A DNA stretch of 64,000 nt from the NCBI RefSeq assembly GCF_022669055.1, contig NZ_JAJMLW010000004.1, forward strand, positions 186,001 to 250,000. Reading direction: 5' to 3'. Each line of letters starts with the position of its first letter. The first letter of the stretch is position 1. The notes beneath the pieces are model-generated. The model searched no databases. It was not told the origin of the DNA and saw nothing but the letters and a program-made list of their open reading frames with translations. Made by a program: the position numbers and the translations under genes. This DNA is from Adlercreutzia faecimuris (lineage in GTDB: Bacteria; Actinomycetota; Coriobacteriia; Coriobacteriales; Eggerthellaceae). Shown in pieces: positions 1-7,414 of this stretch.

Positions 1-657
1 AAGCTCGAGGTGTACTGCGAGTCCAACATCATCCTGGGCCGCACCGGCGCCCCCTGGGCCCAGTGCGCGGAGGAGAAGCCGCTCGTGCTGCCCCCGGCGT
101 CCGAGGACTACGAGCCCCTGGCCTACTACATGGAGCCCGCCGAGTCGCCCCTGACCGACACTGAGTACCCGCTGGTGCTGACGGAGGGCCGCCTGCCCAT
201 GTACCACCACGGCACGCTGCGCAACATCCCCTACCTGCGCGAGATCTACCCCGTGCCCGAGATGTGGATCCACCCCGAGGACGCCGAGAAGTACGGCATC
301 ACCGACGGCGAGTGGGTCAACATCGAGAGCCGCCGCGGCAAGACCCACGGCAAGGCGCGTGTGACCACGGGCATCGCCAAGGGCGTCGTCTACCAGGAGC
401 GCTTCTGGGCTCCCGAGCTGCTGGACTCCGACGACCCGGCCCAGGCCTACAAGGTGATGAACGTCAACGTGCTCACCAAGAACGACGCTCCCTACAACCC
501 GGAGTACGGCACCTACACACTGCGCGGCTTCCAGGTGAAGGTGAGCCCCAGCGACGATGAGATTCTCAAGAGCGTGTGGATCGAGCCCGAGCAGTTCAAC
601 GCTTGGATGCCCGCTCCCAGCGATCCGACCGAGGATGTGTATGACTATGGCGCGTAA
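1..657 (+). CDS. Molybdopterin oxidoreductase catalytic subunit, 3' part
   Basis: The window opens inside this gene, and only the last 218 residues are present. They match the C-terminal molybdopterin-dinucleotide-binding domain of DMSO-reductase-family enzymes: a PLVLTEGRLPMYHHG segment is followed by HPEDAEKYGITDGEWVNIES, the beta-barrel region that closes over the cofactor. The 3' end overlaps the start of a four-cluster Fe-S subunit, and a membrane anchor gene comes next, so this should be the large subunit of a membrane-bound, three-subunit respiratory reductase. The N-terminus is missing, so a Tat signal and the first Fe-S motif cannot be checked, and the substrate cannot be told. Confidence 0.9.
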   Translation, partial: KLEVYCESNIILGRTGAPWAQCAEEKPLVLPPASEDYEPLAYYMEPAESPLTDTEYPLVLTEGRLPMYHHGTLRNIPYLREIYPVPEMWIHPEDAEKYGITDGEWVNIESRRGKTHGKARVTTGIAKGVVYQERFWAPELLDSDDPAQAYKVMNVNVLTKNDAPYNPEYGTYTLRGFQVKVSPSDDEILKSVWIEPEQFNAWMPAPSDPTEDVYDYGA

Positions 658-1273
658 CTGCATTGTGGTGAACCTCGACCGCTGCACCGGATGCTTCGGC
701 TGCGAGGTCGCCTGCAAGATGGAAAACGACGTGGCCCTGGGCCAGCGCTGGTCGAAGGTGTTCACCGTGGGCCCGGTGGGGGAGTACCCCGACATGACCC
801 GCTACGCCCTGCCGACCATGTGCCAGCAGTGCGAGGATGCCCCGTGCGTGTCGGTGTGCCCCACCGGTGCGAGCTATCGCGACAAGGACAACGTGGTGCT
901 GGTGAACAAAGAGCAGTGCATCGGCTGCAAGTACTGCATGATGGCGTGCCCCTACGGCGTGCGCTCGTGGAACGCCGACGAGGGCTGCGTCGAGAAGTGC
1001 ACCCTCTGCGGCCAGCTCACCTCCCAGGGCAAGCAGCCCGCCTGCGTGAAGAGCTGCGCGGCCGGCGCCCGCTTCTACGGCGATTTGGACGACCCCGAGT
1101 CGGCTGTGTCCAAGGAGCTGGCGAAGTACGACGAGAAGGACATCCACGTCCTGCGCGATGCGGGGAACAAGCCCGCCACCCGCTACATCATGACCGATAT
1201 GATCGGCACGTGGTACGACCGCGTCGAGCCGCGCGGCGGCCACCAGACGGCGGCCTACCCGGTCGAGGATTAG
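641..1273 (+). CDS. DmsB-like four-cluster Fe-S electron-transfer subunit
   Basis: This 210-residue protein carries four ferredoxin-type cysteine groups: CTGCFGCEVAC near the N-terminus, CQQCEDAPCVSVCP, CIGCKYCMMACP, and a last group CTLC...CVKSC. This is the pattern of DmsB/NrfC/PsrB subunits, which pass electrons from a quinol-oxidising membrane anchor to the molybdenum subunit. I chose ATG 641 because a GAGG sits six bases upstream; ATG 647 is also possible. The start overlaps the catalytic-subunit gene by 17 bases, suggesting translational coupling. Length and motif spacing are normal for the family. Confidence 0.92.
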   Translation: MTMARNCIVVNLDRCTGCFGCEVACKMENDVALGQRWSKVFTVGPVGEYPDMTRYALPTMCQQCEDAPCVSVCPTGASYRDKDNVVLVNKEQCIGCKYCMMACPYGVRSWNADEGCVEKCTLCGQLTSQGKQPACVKSCAAGARFYGDLDDPESAVSKELAKYDEKDIHVLRDAGNKPATRYIMTDMIGTWYDRVEPRGGHQTAAYPVED

Positions 1274-1289
1274 AAGAGAGGAGACCGAC

Positions 1290-2102
1290 GTGGAGATCCA
1301 ATGGTCCCTTGTCCTTTTCACCTGCCTGTCGGGCGCGGGCGCGTGGCTGCTTGCCTGCGCCGGCCTTGACGCCTTCCGCGGGCTGACGCGGAAGGCGACG
1401 GCGCCGGCTGTCGTGGCCGCCCTCGTGCTCATCGTGGTCGGCGGCCTGGCCTCGGCCACGCACCTGACCCACGTCGACCGCATCATGGCGGTCCTGGCGC
1501 ACCCGGCCCCCGGCATCTTCCTGGAGGCGCTGCTGCTGGGCATCGACGTGATCGTCGGCGTGGTGTTCCTGGCGCTGGTCAAGCGCGAGGGCTCCGAGGC
1601 GGCCCGCAAGGCCCTCGGCGCCATCGCGGTGGTCATGGCCGCGGTGTTCAGCTTCTCGTGCGGGTCGTCCTACATGATGGCGTCCCAGCTGGCATGGAAC
1701 ACCGTCGCCCTGCCCCTGGGCTACCTGGGCACCGCCGCCGCCACCGGCACGGCGCTGTGGTACCTGCTGTGCGCCGCGCTCAAGGAGGACGGCCCGGCCC
1801 TGGCCTTCGCCGCCCAGGAGACCCTGGTCGGCGGCGTGGCCGCGCTGGTGCTGGCCCTGGCCTTCGGCTTCGCCTCGGGTGCGGCCATGGGCGCTGACGC
1901 CCTCACCTTCTGGGTGGGCGTGGTGCTGTGCGGCGGCGTGGTGCCCGCGGGCTGCGGCCTCATGGGCATGAAGAAGTCCGAGAGCGCGCTTCAGCTGGCC
2001 GTGGTGGCCGTGGTGGGCTCCCTCATCGGGTCGGTCGCCTTCCGCGTGCTCATGTGGCTGGCGAGCGTGACCCTCATGAACCTGTTCGGCGCAACCATCT
2101 AG
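1290..2102 (+). CDS. DmsC-like membrane anchor subunit
   Basis: This 270-residue protein consists almost entirely of hydrophobic helices, about eight membrane segments, which fits the DmsC family of quinol-binding anchors. It starts at GTG 1290, six bases after an AGAGAGGAGA ribosome binding site. It follows the Fe-S subunit by 16 bases in the same operon. The family role, known from DMSO reductase, is to oxidise menaquinol and hand electrons to the DmsB-like subunit. The identity as third subunit of the upstream reductase rests on gene order and hydrophobicity, because sequence conservation in this family is weak. Confidence 0.85.
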   Translation: MEIQWSLVLFTCLSGAGAWLLACAGLDAFRGLTRKATAPAVVAALVLIVVGGLASATHLTHVDRIMAVLAHPAPGIFLEALLLGIDVIVGVVFLALVKREGSEAARKALGAIAVVMAAVFSFSCGSSYMMASQLAWNTVALPLGYLGTAAATGTALWYLLCAALKEDGPALAFAAQETLVGGVAALVLALAFGFASGAAMGADALTFWVGVVLCGGVVPAGCGLMGMKKSESALQLAVVAVVGSLIGSVAFRVLMWLASVTLMNLFGATI

Positions 2103-2134
2103 CAACCTGGCGGATGACGGGGAGGAGCACCCTC

Positions 2135-2884
2135 ATGCAAGACGCACCTATCGACGCGGCCCTGGCCGACGACCTGCGCGAGGCGAGCGCCTCCCGCGCC
2201 GGGTTTGCCCGGTTCCTGGCCAGCCTCTACCTCTACGAGCCCACGCCCGAGCAGGTGGAGGCCCTGGCCGGTCTCGAGTTCGAGGACGACGGATCGGACC
2301 TGGCCCGCGGCTACGCGGCCATCCGCGAGTACCTGCGCCATCGCGATCGCGCGACGGCGCAGGCCCTGGCCGTCGACTACGCCCATGTCTTCCTGGGCGC
2401 GGGCACGTACGACAAGATCATGGCGCCGCCCTACGAGTCGGTGTTCACGAGCGAGGAGCGCATCCTCATGCAGGATGCCCGCGACGGCGCGCTGGCCTAC
2501 TATCGCGCCGAGGGGCTCGAGCTGCCGGCCGACAATACGACGCCGGAGGATCACCTGGGCTTCGAGCTCCAGTTCGTCGCCCTGCTGGCCGACCGCCTGG
2601 GCGAGGCGCTCTCGGCCGGCGATGTGGCCCGCGCCGCCGAGCTGGCCGACCTTCAGCGCGGCTTCTACGACTACCACCAGGCCAACTGGCTGCCGGCGCT
2701 GTGCGATGCGGTGGAGGAGCACGCCCAGACCGACTTCTACCGGGGAGTGGCCCTGCTCACGCGCGGCTACCTGGCATCGGAGCGCGCCTTCCTCGACGAG
2801 CAGGCCGCAGCGCTGGGCCTTGGGGGGCCTGCGCCCGAGGTGTTGCCCCCCTGGCGCGAGGCCGCCCGCGAGGCCGGGGCCTAG
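2135..2884 (+). CDS. TorD/DmsD-family molybdoenzyme chaperone
   Basis: This 249-residue, all-helical, acidic protein has the TorD-family hallmark: a Y-x-x-x-F-x-G-x-G-type stretch (DYAHVFLGAGTYDKIMAPPYESVF, here residues about 86-109) and a later acidic helix with PEDHLGFELQF. TorD proteins bind the Tat signal of a molybdoenzyme and hold it for cofactor insertion. ATG 2135 is preceded by GGGGAGGA, which decides the start. The gene lies directly behind the anchor subunit, so its client is most likely the catalytic subunit at the left edge of the window. Confidence 0.88.
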   Translation: MQDAPIDAALADDLREASASRAGFARFLASLYLYEPTPEQVEALAGLEFEDDGSDLARGYAAIREYLRHRDRATAQALAVDYAHVFLGAGTYDKIMAPPYESVFTSEERILMQDARDGALAYYRAEGLELPADNTTPEDHLGFELQFVALLADRLGEALSAGDVARAAELADLQRGFYDYHQANWLPALCDAVEEHAQTDFYRGVALLTRGYLASERAFLDEQAAALGLGGPAPEVLPPWREAAREAGA

Positions 2885-2886
2885 CC

Positions 2887-3492
2887 GTGAGTGCCGGACT
2901 CACCCGCCGGTCGTTCATCGGCCTGGCCGCGGCCACGGCCGTCGGCGCGTGCGTCGGCGGTGCGGGGCTGGCCTTCGCCGGCCCGGCAGACGTGCTGCGT
3001 CCACCGGGCGGCCAGGACGAGGCCGCGCTCATCGGCGCGTGCCTCAAGTGCGACCGCTGCCGCAGCGTCTGCCCCACCGGCGTGGTGAGCGTGGCGCAGG
3101 TGGAGGACGGGCTGCTGCGCGCACGGACGCCCGTCCTGAACTTCCATCGCGGTTGGTGCGACTTCTGCGGCAAGTGCCAGCAGGCATGCCCGACCGGCGC
3201 GCTGGGGCCCTTCGACCCGTCGCGCGACAAGCTGGGCGTGGCTGTGGTGCAGCCCGACCGCTGCCTGTCCTACCTTCAGACCTGCACGGACTGCCGGGAT
3301 TCCTGCGGCTTCGGCGCGCTCTCCTTCAACGAGGGGGGCCACCCGGTGGTCGATGCGGCAGCCTGCAACGGCTGCGGCCGCTGCGAGCTGGAGTGCACCG
3401 CCCTGGTGTACGGCGCCTTCGCCGGGGGGACGCGTCGCGGCATCATGGTGGAACCCGTCGCCGCAGTCGAGACAGAGGGGAGCACCCTATGA
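2887..3492 (+). CDS. NapG-like Tat-exported ferredoxin protein
   Basis: This 201-residue protein begins with a twin-arginine signal, TRRSFIGLAAATAVGA, followed by four Fe-S cysteine groups: CLKCDRCRSVCP, CDFCGKCQQACP, a modified third group with CLSYLQTCTDCRDSC, and CNGCGRCELEC. This matches NapG/YccM-type ferredoxins, which work on the outer side of the membrane with a NapH-like partner encoded just downstream. The GTG start follows the TorD-like stop by two bases. The third cluster lacks the usual final CP and may be altered. A role in electron supply to the reductase is inferred from gene order. Confidence 0.83.
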   Translation: MSAGLTRRSFIGLAAATAVGACVGGAGLAFAGPADVLRPPGGQDEAALIGACLKCDRCRSVCPTGVVSVAQVEDGLLRARTPVLNFHRGWCDFCGKCQQACPTGALGPFDPSRDKLGVAVVQPDRCLSYLQTCTDCRDSCGFGALSFNEGGHPVVDAAACNGCGRCELECTALVYGAFAGGTRRGIMVEPVAAVETEGSTL

Positions 3493-4460
3493 AGATGAGG
3501 ATGGCGACGGCCCGCACGTTGGCGGCCTGCGGGGTCCTGGGCCTGGTGGGCGTGGGCCTGGCCCTGCATACGGGCACGGGCACGCCCTCTGCCTGGGGGC
3601 TGCCGGACATCGCGGCCATCTGCCCGCTGGGCGCGGTGGAGGCGGCCATCGCCTCCAAGACGGTGGTGCCGCCGCTTCTGATAGGGCTGGCGATCGTGGT
3701 GGCGCTGGTGGCCGTCTTCGGCCGCGCGTTCTGTGCCTGGGGGTGTCCCGTGCCGCTGCTCAGGCGCGTCTTCGGACGGCGGAGCCGGGGATCGGCGAGC
3801 GCCACGGGCCATGCGCGCCCTGCCGCCGGCAAGCCTGCCGAGGATGCGGCATCCGGGCCAGCGGCCTCCGCCGACTCGCGACCGGCGCTTCCCGCGCGCG
3901 TCCTGGACGTCGCTCCGAGCGAGCGGGGCAGCGCCGCCGACCCGCGCAACTGGGTGCTTGGCGCTACGGTGCTCACCACGGCGGCTTTCGGATTTCCCGT
4001 GTTCTGCCTGGTGTGCCCCGTGGGCCTCACGGTGGCCACCTTCATCGGGCTGTGGCGGCTGCTCCAGTTCAGCGAGACGACGCTCTCCCTGGTGGTGTTC
4101 CCGCTCATCCTGGTGGTCGAGCTGGTTCTGCTGCGGAAGTGGTGCCACCGCTTCTGCCCGCTGGGCGCGCTGCTGGCGCTCATGGCGCGGCTCAACCGCA
4201 CGCTGCGCCCCACCGTGGATGCCTCGGCCTGCGTGGCTTGCGACGGATCCGATGGCTGCGGCCGATGCGCCGAGGCGTGCCCCGAGGGCATCGACTTGCA
4301 CCACCCCGCCGCCTCGGCTCCGATGGGCGAGTGCACAAAGTGCGGCGAGTGCGGCCAGGCGTGCCCGGTACATGCCATATCGTTCCCCTTTCTTCCCCGA
4401 CGTTCCGCGCGAGGGGATGGCGAAGGGGAGGAGATCTTGGCGGAGGCAGGGGAAAGATAG
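3489..4460 (+). CDS. NapH-like polyferredoxin membrane protein
   Basis: This 323-residue membrane protein has the NapH/NosR-type motifs FCAWGCPVPLLRR, CLVCPVG and CHRFCPLGALL at the ends of membrane helices, then two C-terminal 4Fe-4S groups, CVACDGSDGCGRCAEACP and CTKCGECGQACP. Family members oxidise quinol and pass electrons to a NapG-type ferredoxin. Its ATG overlaps the stop codon of the NapG-like gene (ATGA), so the two are probably translated as a pair. An alanine/serine/arginine-rich linker of about 60 residues after the first CP motif is longer than usual and looks like a disordered cytoplasmic loop. Confidence 0.85.
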   Translation: MKMRMATARTLAACGVLGLVGVGLALHTGTGTPSAWGLPDIAAICPLGAVEAAIASKTVVPPLLIGLAIVVALVAVFGRAFCAWGCPVPLLRRVFGRRSRGSASATGHARPAAGKPAEDAASGPAASADSRPALPARVLDVAPSERGSAADPRNWVLGATVLTTAAFGFPVFCLVCPVGLTVATFIGLWRLLQFSETTLSLVVFPLILVVELVLLRKWCHRFCPLGALLALMARLNRTLRPTVDASACVACDGSDGCGRCAEACPEGIDLHHPAASAPMGECTKCGECGQACPVHAISFPFLPRRSARGDGEGEEILAEAGER

Positions 4461-4485
4461 CCTCACCTGGAGGGGACGAGGGGAC

Positions 4486-6288
4486 ATGAACCAAGTACAA
4501 TGGGGGGCGACCGAGGCGACGACCGAGCAAGTGAGGACCGCTGCCATGCCCCAGATAGCCAATCGGATCTACCGTGCCGCCACCGGCGTGCCGAAGGACG
4601 AGGGGGAACGGCCTGCCGACGATGTGACGGCCGGCGGTATGTTCTCGCCCACGCGCCTGGGCATGGACATTGGCCGTCAGTGGCCTTCCCTCAAGCTGGT
4701 GGGGTTCGGCATCTACTACGCCTGGATCTGGATATCGTATAACTCAAGCGTCCTCATGGTAGGCGATGCGCCTGAGGCCCAGGTGGCCGACACGGTGTTT
4801 GCCACCTACCTCGCGTCGACCCTCGCTCTGGCGGCCATGCTGCTGGGGCTTTCCTGCGCTGTGAGGAGCGTGCGACGCCTGGTGGAGAGCAAGGGCGTCA
4901 TGCTGGTCTTCGCGCTCCTGGCCTCGCTGGGCACGGTGGGGGTCTGGGTTTCCTCGGTTCATGGCGTCCAGGACAACCTCGCCCTAAGCGCGGCGGGTGC
5001 CCTGACGGGCGTGGGGACGTCGTTCATCGTGCTGCGGTTCGGCCTGGTGTACGCCAAGGTGCCGCCGCGCGAGGTGGTCATGTACAGCACCGCCTCGTTC
5101 GTGTTCGCCTGCATGATCTACTTCTTGGCGGTGGGGCTTCCCGAGCCCTTGGGCCTGGCCTTCACCGCGTGCCTGCCCGTAGCGGCCGCCCTCACCACCA
5201 TGACCGACGCCGAGCTGGTGGAGGGCGATGATCCGCGCCCCGCCGTCTTGCCGCGTCCCAAGTCGGGCGTCGGGCGGTTCTTCGGGAGGCTTGTGGCGGC
5301 GGTTGTCATCTTCTCGTTGGTGGTGGGGGTGGCCCGCGGCTTCTCCATTCTGAACGACCCGGCGTCCACCTTGGACGACCAGGGCGTGCTCATCGTCTTC
5401 GGCAGCGCGGTTTTCGCTGGCGCGGTGTTTCTGATCGTCGGACTCCTGGGGCGCTCCTTCGACATCAGCTGCCTGTACTACCCGGCCATCATCCTGCTGG
5501 CGGCGGGCATCCTGGTCACTCCGCTCCTCGACCACGGCAGCGCCTTCAACAACTACTTCGTAGGCATCGCCTACAACTGCTTCGTGCTGGTCATCTGGTG
5601 TCTTCTGGCCTACGTGGCCTACCGCTCGACCTTGCCTGCGCTGCGGGTGTTCGGCCTGGGCCGCGGCGCTTCGGCGCTGGGCACCACGGTGGGGTGGTTC
5701 CTCGGCTCGCGCCTGCTCGAGCTGCCGGCCGAGAGCTCCTTTTCCCTCAACGTGGTGTCGGTGTCCATGGTGTTCGCCCTGCTGGTGGTTTCGATGCTCG
5801 TGCTGAACGATCGCGTTATCGGCGAGGCGCTGCGGACGCCCGATGAGCACGGCCCCGTGCGCGCAGATGCCGCGGCGGGTGCGCGGGATGACGCGCGCTG
5901 TGCGGGAGGAGACGCGTCCGAGGGCGAGCGGGCCGCTGACGCCGGCTGTGATCGGGAGGCTCCCTGCGAGGCTGCCGCGCCCGCTGACTGGGCTTCGGAC
6001 GGCGCGCCCGAGCAGGAGGTTCCCGGGTCGGCCCCCGGGTCGGCGGAGATCGCCTGGCAGCTGCATGCCGCTCGCTGCGATGCGCTGGCGGCGCGCTATG
6101 CGCTCTCGCCGCGCGAGCGTGACGTCCTCTACCTGCTGGCACGGGGGCGCTCCATCGACTACATCGCCCAGGACCTCTCCATCTCCTTCAACACGGCCAA
6201 GTCCCATATCCGCCATATCTACGTGAAGGCCGACATCCATTCCCGTCAGGAGCTCCTCGATCTGATGGACGCCGAGCCCGTCCGCTAG
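4486..6288 (+). CDS. Membrane-anchored LuxR-family regulator
   Basis: This 600-residue protein has two halves. Residues about 60-450 are hydrophobic and contain roughly twelve membrane segments. After an alanine- and acid-rich linker, residues about 530-600 form a LuxR/GerE helix-turn-helix with LSPRERDVLYLLARGRS and FNTAKSHIRHIYVK. Such membrane-bound LuxR proteins are common in Eggerthellaceae next to molybdoenzyme genes and are thought to sense a substrate or metabolite. The start at ATG 4486 follows AGGGGACGAGGGG. It lies 25 bases behind the reductase operon in the same direction, so it may regulate that operon. The ligand is unknown. Confidence 0.88.
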   Translation: MNQVQWGATEATTEQVRTAAMPQIANRIYRAATGVPKDEGERPADDVTAGGMFSPTRLGMDIGRQWPSLKLVGFGIYYAWIWISYNSSVLMVGDAPEAQVADTVFATYLASTLALAAMLLGLSCAVRSVRRLVESKGVMLVFALLASLGTVGVWVSSVHGVQDNLALSAAGALTGVGTSFIVLRFGLVYAKVPPREVVMYSTASFVFACMIYFLAVGLPEPLGLAFTACLPVAAALTTMTDAELVEGDDPRPAVLPRPKSGVGRFFGRLVAAVVIFSLVVGVARGFSILNDPASTLDDQGVLIVFGSAVFAGAVFLIVGLLGRSFDISCLYYPAIILLAAGILVTPLLDHGSAFNNYFVGIAYNCFVLVIWCLLAYVAYRSTLPALRVFGLGRGASALGTTVGWFLGSRLLELPAESSFSLNVVSVSMVFALLVVSMLVLNDRVIGEALRTPDEHGPVRADAAAGARDDARCAGGDASEGERAADAGCDREAPCEAAAPADWASDGAPEQEVPGSAPGSAEIAWQLHAARCDALAARYALSPRERDVLYLLARGRSIDYIAQDLSISFNTAKSHIRHIYVKADIHSRQELLDLMDAEPVR

Positions 6289-6471
6289 CCGCGCTCGCCG
6301 CCCGGCGCGGCCGGCAGGCTTCGGCCGGATTGTCGGGCGGCCGCGTGCGCGCCGGTGTTGTTTTCGTCGGAGGCGTTCCATTTGCAGGCGGTTGTGGTAC
6401 CCTTCCCCCAGCAAAAAAGGGGCGAGGGCTCGCCCCGGCACCGAGGCGGGCGCAAGCCCTTGGAGGAACCT

Positions 6472-6729
6472 ATGAAATTTCTGGGAATGGGCGTTCCCGA
6501 GCTGCTTATCATCCTCGCGGTGATCCTGCTCATCTTCGGCCCGAAGAACCTTCCCAAGCTCGGCAGCGCGCTGGGCAAGACGGTGAAGAACCTGCGCGAC
6601 GGCATCGGCTCCGGCGAGAAGGAGATCGAGGAGGCCGCCGACGCGGACGACGTCGTCGAGGAAGTGGTCGAGGAGGCCCCCAAGAAGACCGTCAAGAAGA
6701 AGGTCGTCGTCAAGAAGGCCGACGACTAG
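6472..6729 (+). CDS. tatA: TatA/MttA-family Sec-independent translocase component
   Basis: This 85-residue protein has one N-terminal membrane helix (PELLIILAVILLIFGPKNLP), the conserved FGPKNLPKLG hinge, an amphipathic helix (GSALGKTVKNLRDG) and a charged tail alternating acidic and lysine-rich stretches. This is the TatA/TatE layout. TatA multimers make the pore that exports folded cofactor-bearing proteins such as the molybdoenzymes and the NapG-like protein nearby. ATG 6472 follows GGAGG by five bases. The gene stands alone, with no tatB or tatC beside it, and a hairpin terminator follows. Confidence 0.9.
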   Translation: MKFLGMGVPELLIILAVILLIFGPKNLPKLGSALGKTVKNLRDGIGSGEKEIEEAADADDVVEEVVEEAPKKTVKKKVVVKKADD

Positions 6730-6781
6730 GCCCGCCCCGGCGCGGCGCCCTGGCGGCCGCCCGCCCGACACCCGGCTTCAC

Positions 6782-6810
6782 GAGCGCACCGTCTACCAGG
6801 CGGTGCGCTC
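6782..6810 (+). terminator. Intrinsic terminator after tatA
   Basis: A 10-bp perfect stem (GAGCGCACCG with CGGTGCGCTC) and a 9-base loop are followed by ATCTTGTGT. It lies 52 bases past the tatA stop and ends that transcript before greA. Confidence 0.7.
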
Positions 6811-6900
6811 ATCTTGTGTCAAAGCGCGAAACCGTTACCTTCGCGCTCATCGTATCCCAGCGCGCCGGGGGAGGCGCGCTCAACCCGAAGGACGGAAACC

Positions 6901-7371
6901 ATGGCTGACAGCAACTACATCCTCACCCAGGAAGGCAAGGAGAAGCTCGAGGAGGAGCTGCACTACCTGGAGAACGAGAAGCGCGCCGAGATCGGCGAGC
7001 GCATCAAGGTGGCGCGCGAGTTCGGCGACATCTCCGAGAACTCCGAGTACGACGACGCCAAGAACGAGCAGGGCATGATGGAGGCGCGCATCGCCGAGAT
7101 CAGCCGCATCCTGTCCGAGGCCACCGTCGTGAACACGCCGAAGCGCTCCAACAAGGTGAACATCGGCTCCACGGTCACCGTGAACATGGGCGGCCGCGAG
7201 CGCGTCTTCGCCATCGTCGGCGGCGCCGAGAGCGACGTGGCGTCCGGCAAGATCTCCAACGAGTCCCCCGTCGGCGCGGCGCTGCTCGGCCACAAGAAGG
7301 GCGACACCATCGAGGCCACCGGCCCCACCGGCAAGGACATCACCATGGAGATCCTCAAGATCGAGCACTAG
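6901..7371 (+). CDS. greA: Transcription elongation factor GreA
   Basis: This 156-residue protein has the GreA layout. An N-terminal coiled coil carries the tip motif GDISENSEYDDAK, whose acidic residues reach into RNA polymerase to stimulate transcript cleavage. A C-terminal FKBP-like domain contains the family stretch ISNESPVGAALLGHKKGD. Length is standard for the family. It rescues backtracked RNA polymerase. It precedes lysS by 43 bases on the same strand, an arrangement seen in many actinobacteria and firmicutes, so the two are likely cotranscribed. Confidence 0.97.
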   Translation: MADSNYILTQEGKEKLEEELHYLENEKRAEIGERIKVAREFGDISENSEYDDAKNEQGMMEARIAEISRILSEATVVNTPKRSNKVNIGSTVTVNMGGRERVFAIVGGAESDVASGKISNESPVGAALLGHKKGDTIEATGPTGKDITMEILKIEH

Positions 7372-7414
7372 GCCGGGGCGCGAGCGCGCCCGCCAGAGGG
7401 AACGGAAAGCAGTC

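Noticed and set aside
2205-3488. In-frame extension before the NapH-like gene
   Set aside because: The upstream part is an arginine-rich shadow of the TorD and NapG-like genes; the real start is ATG 3489.
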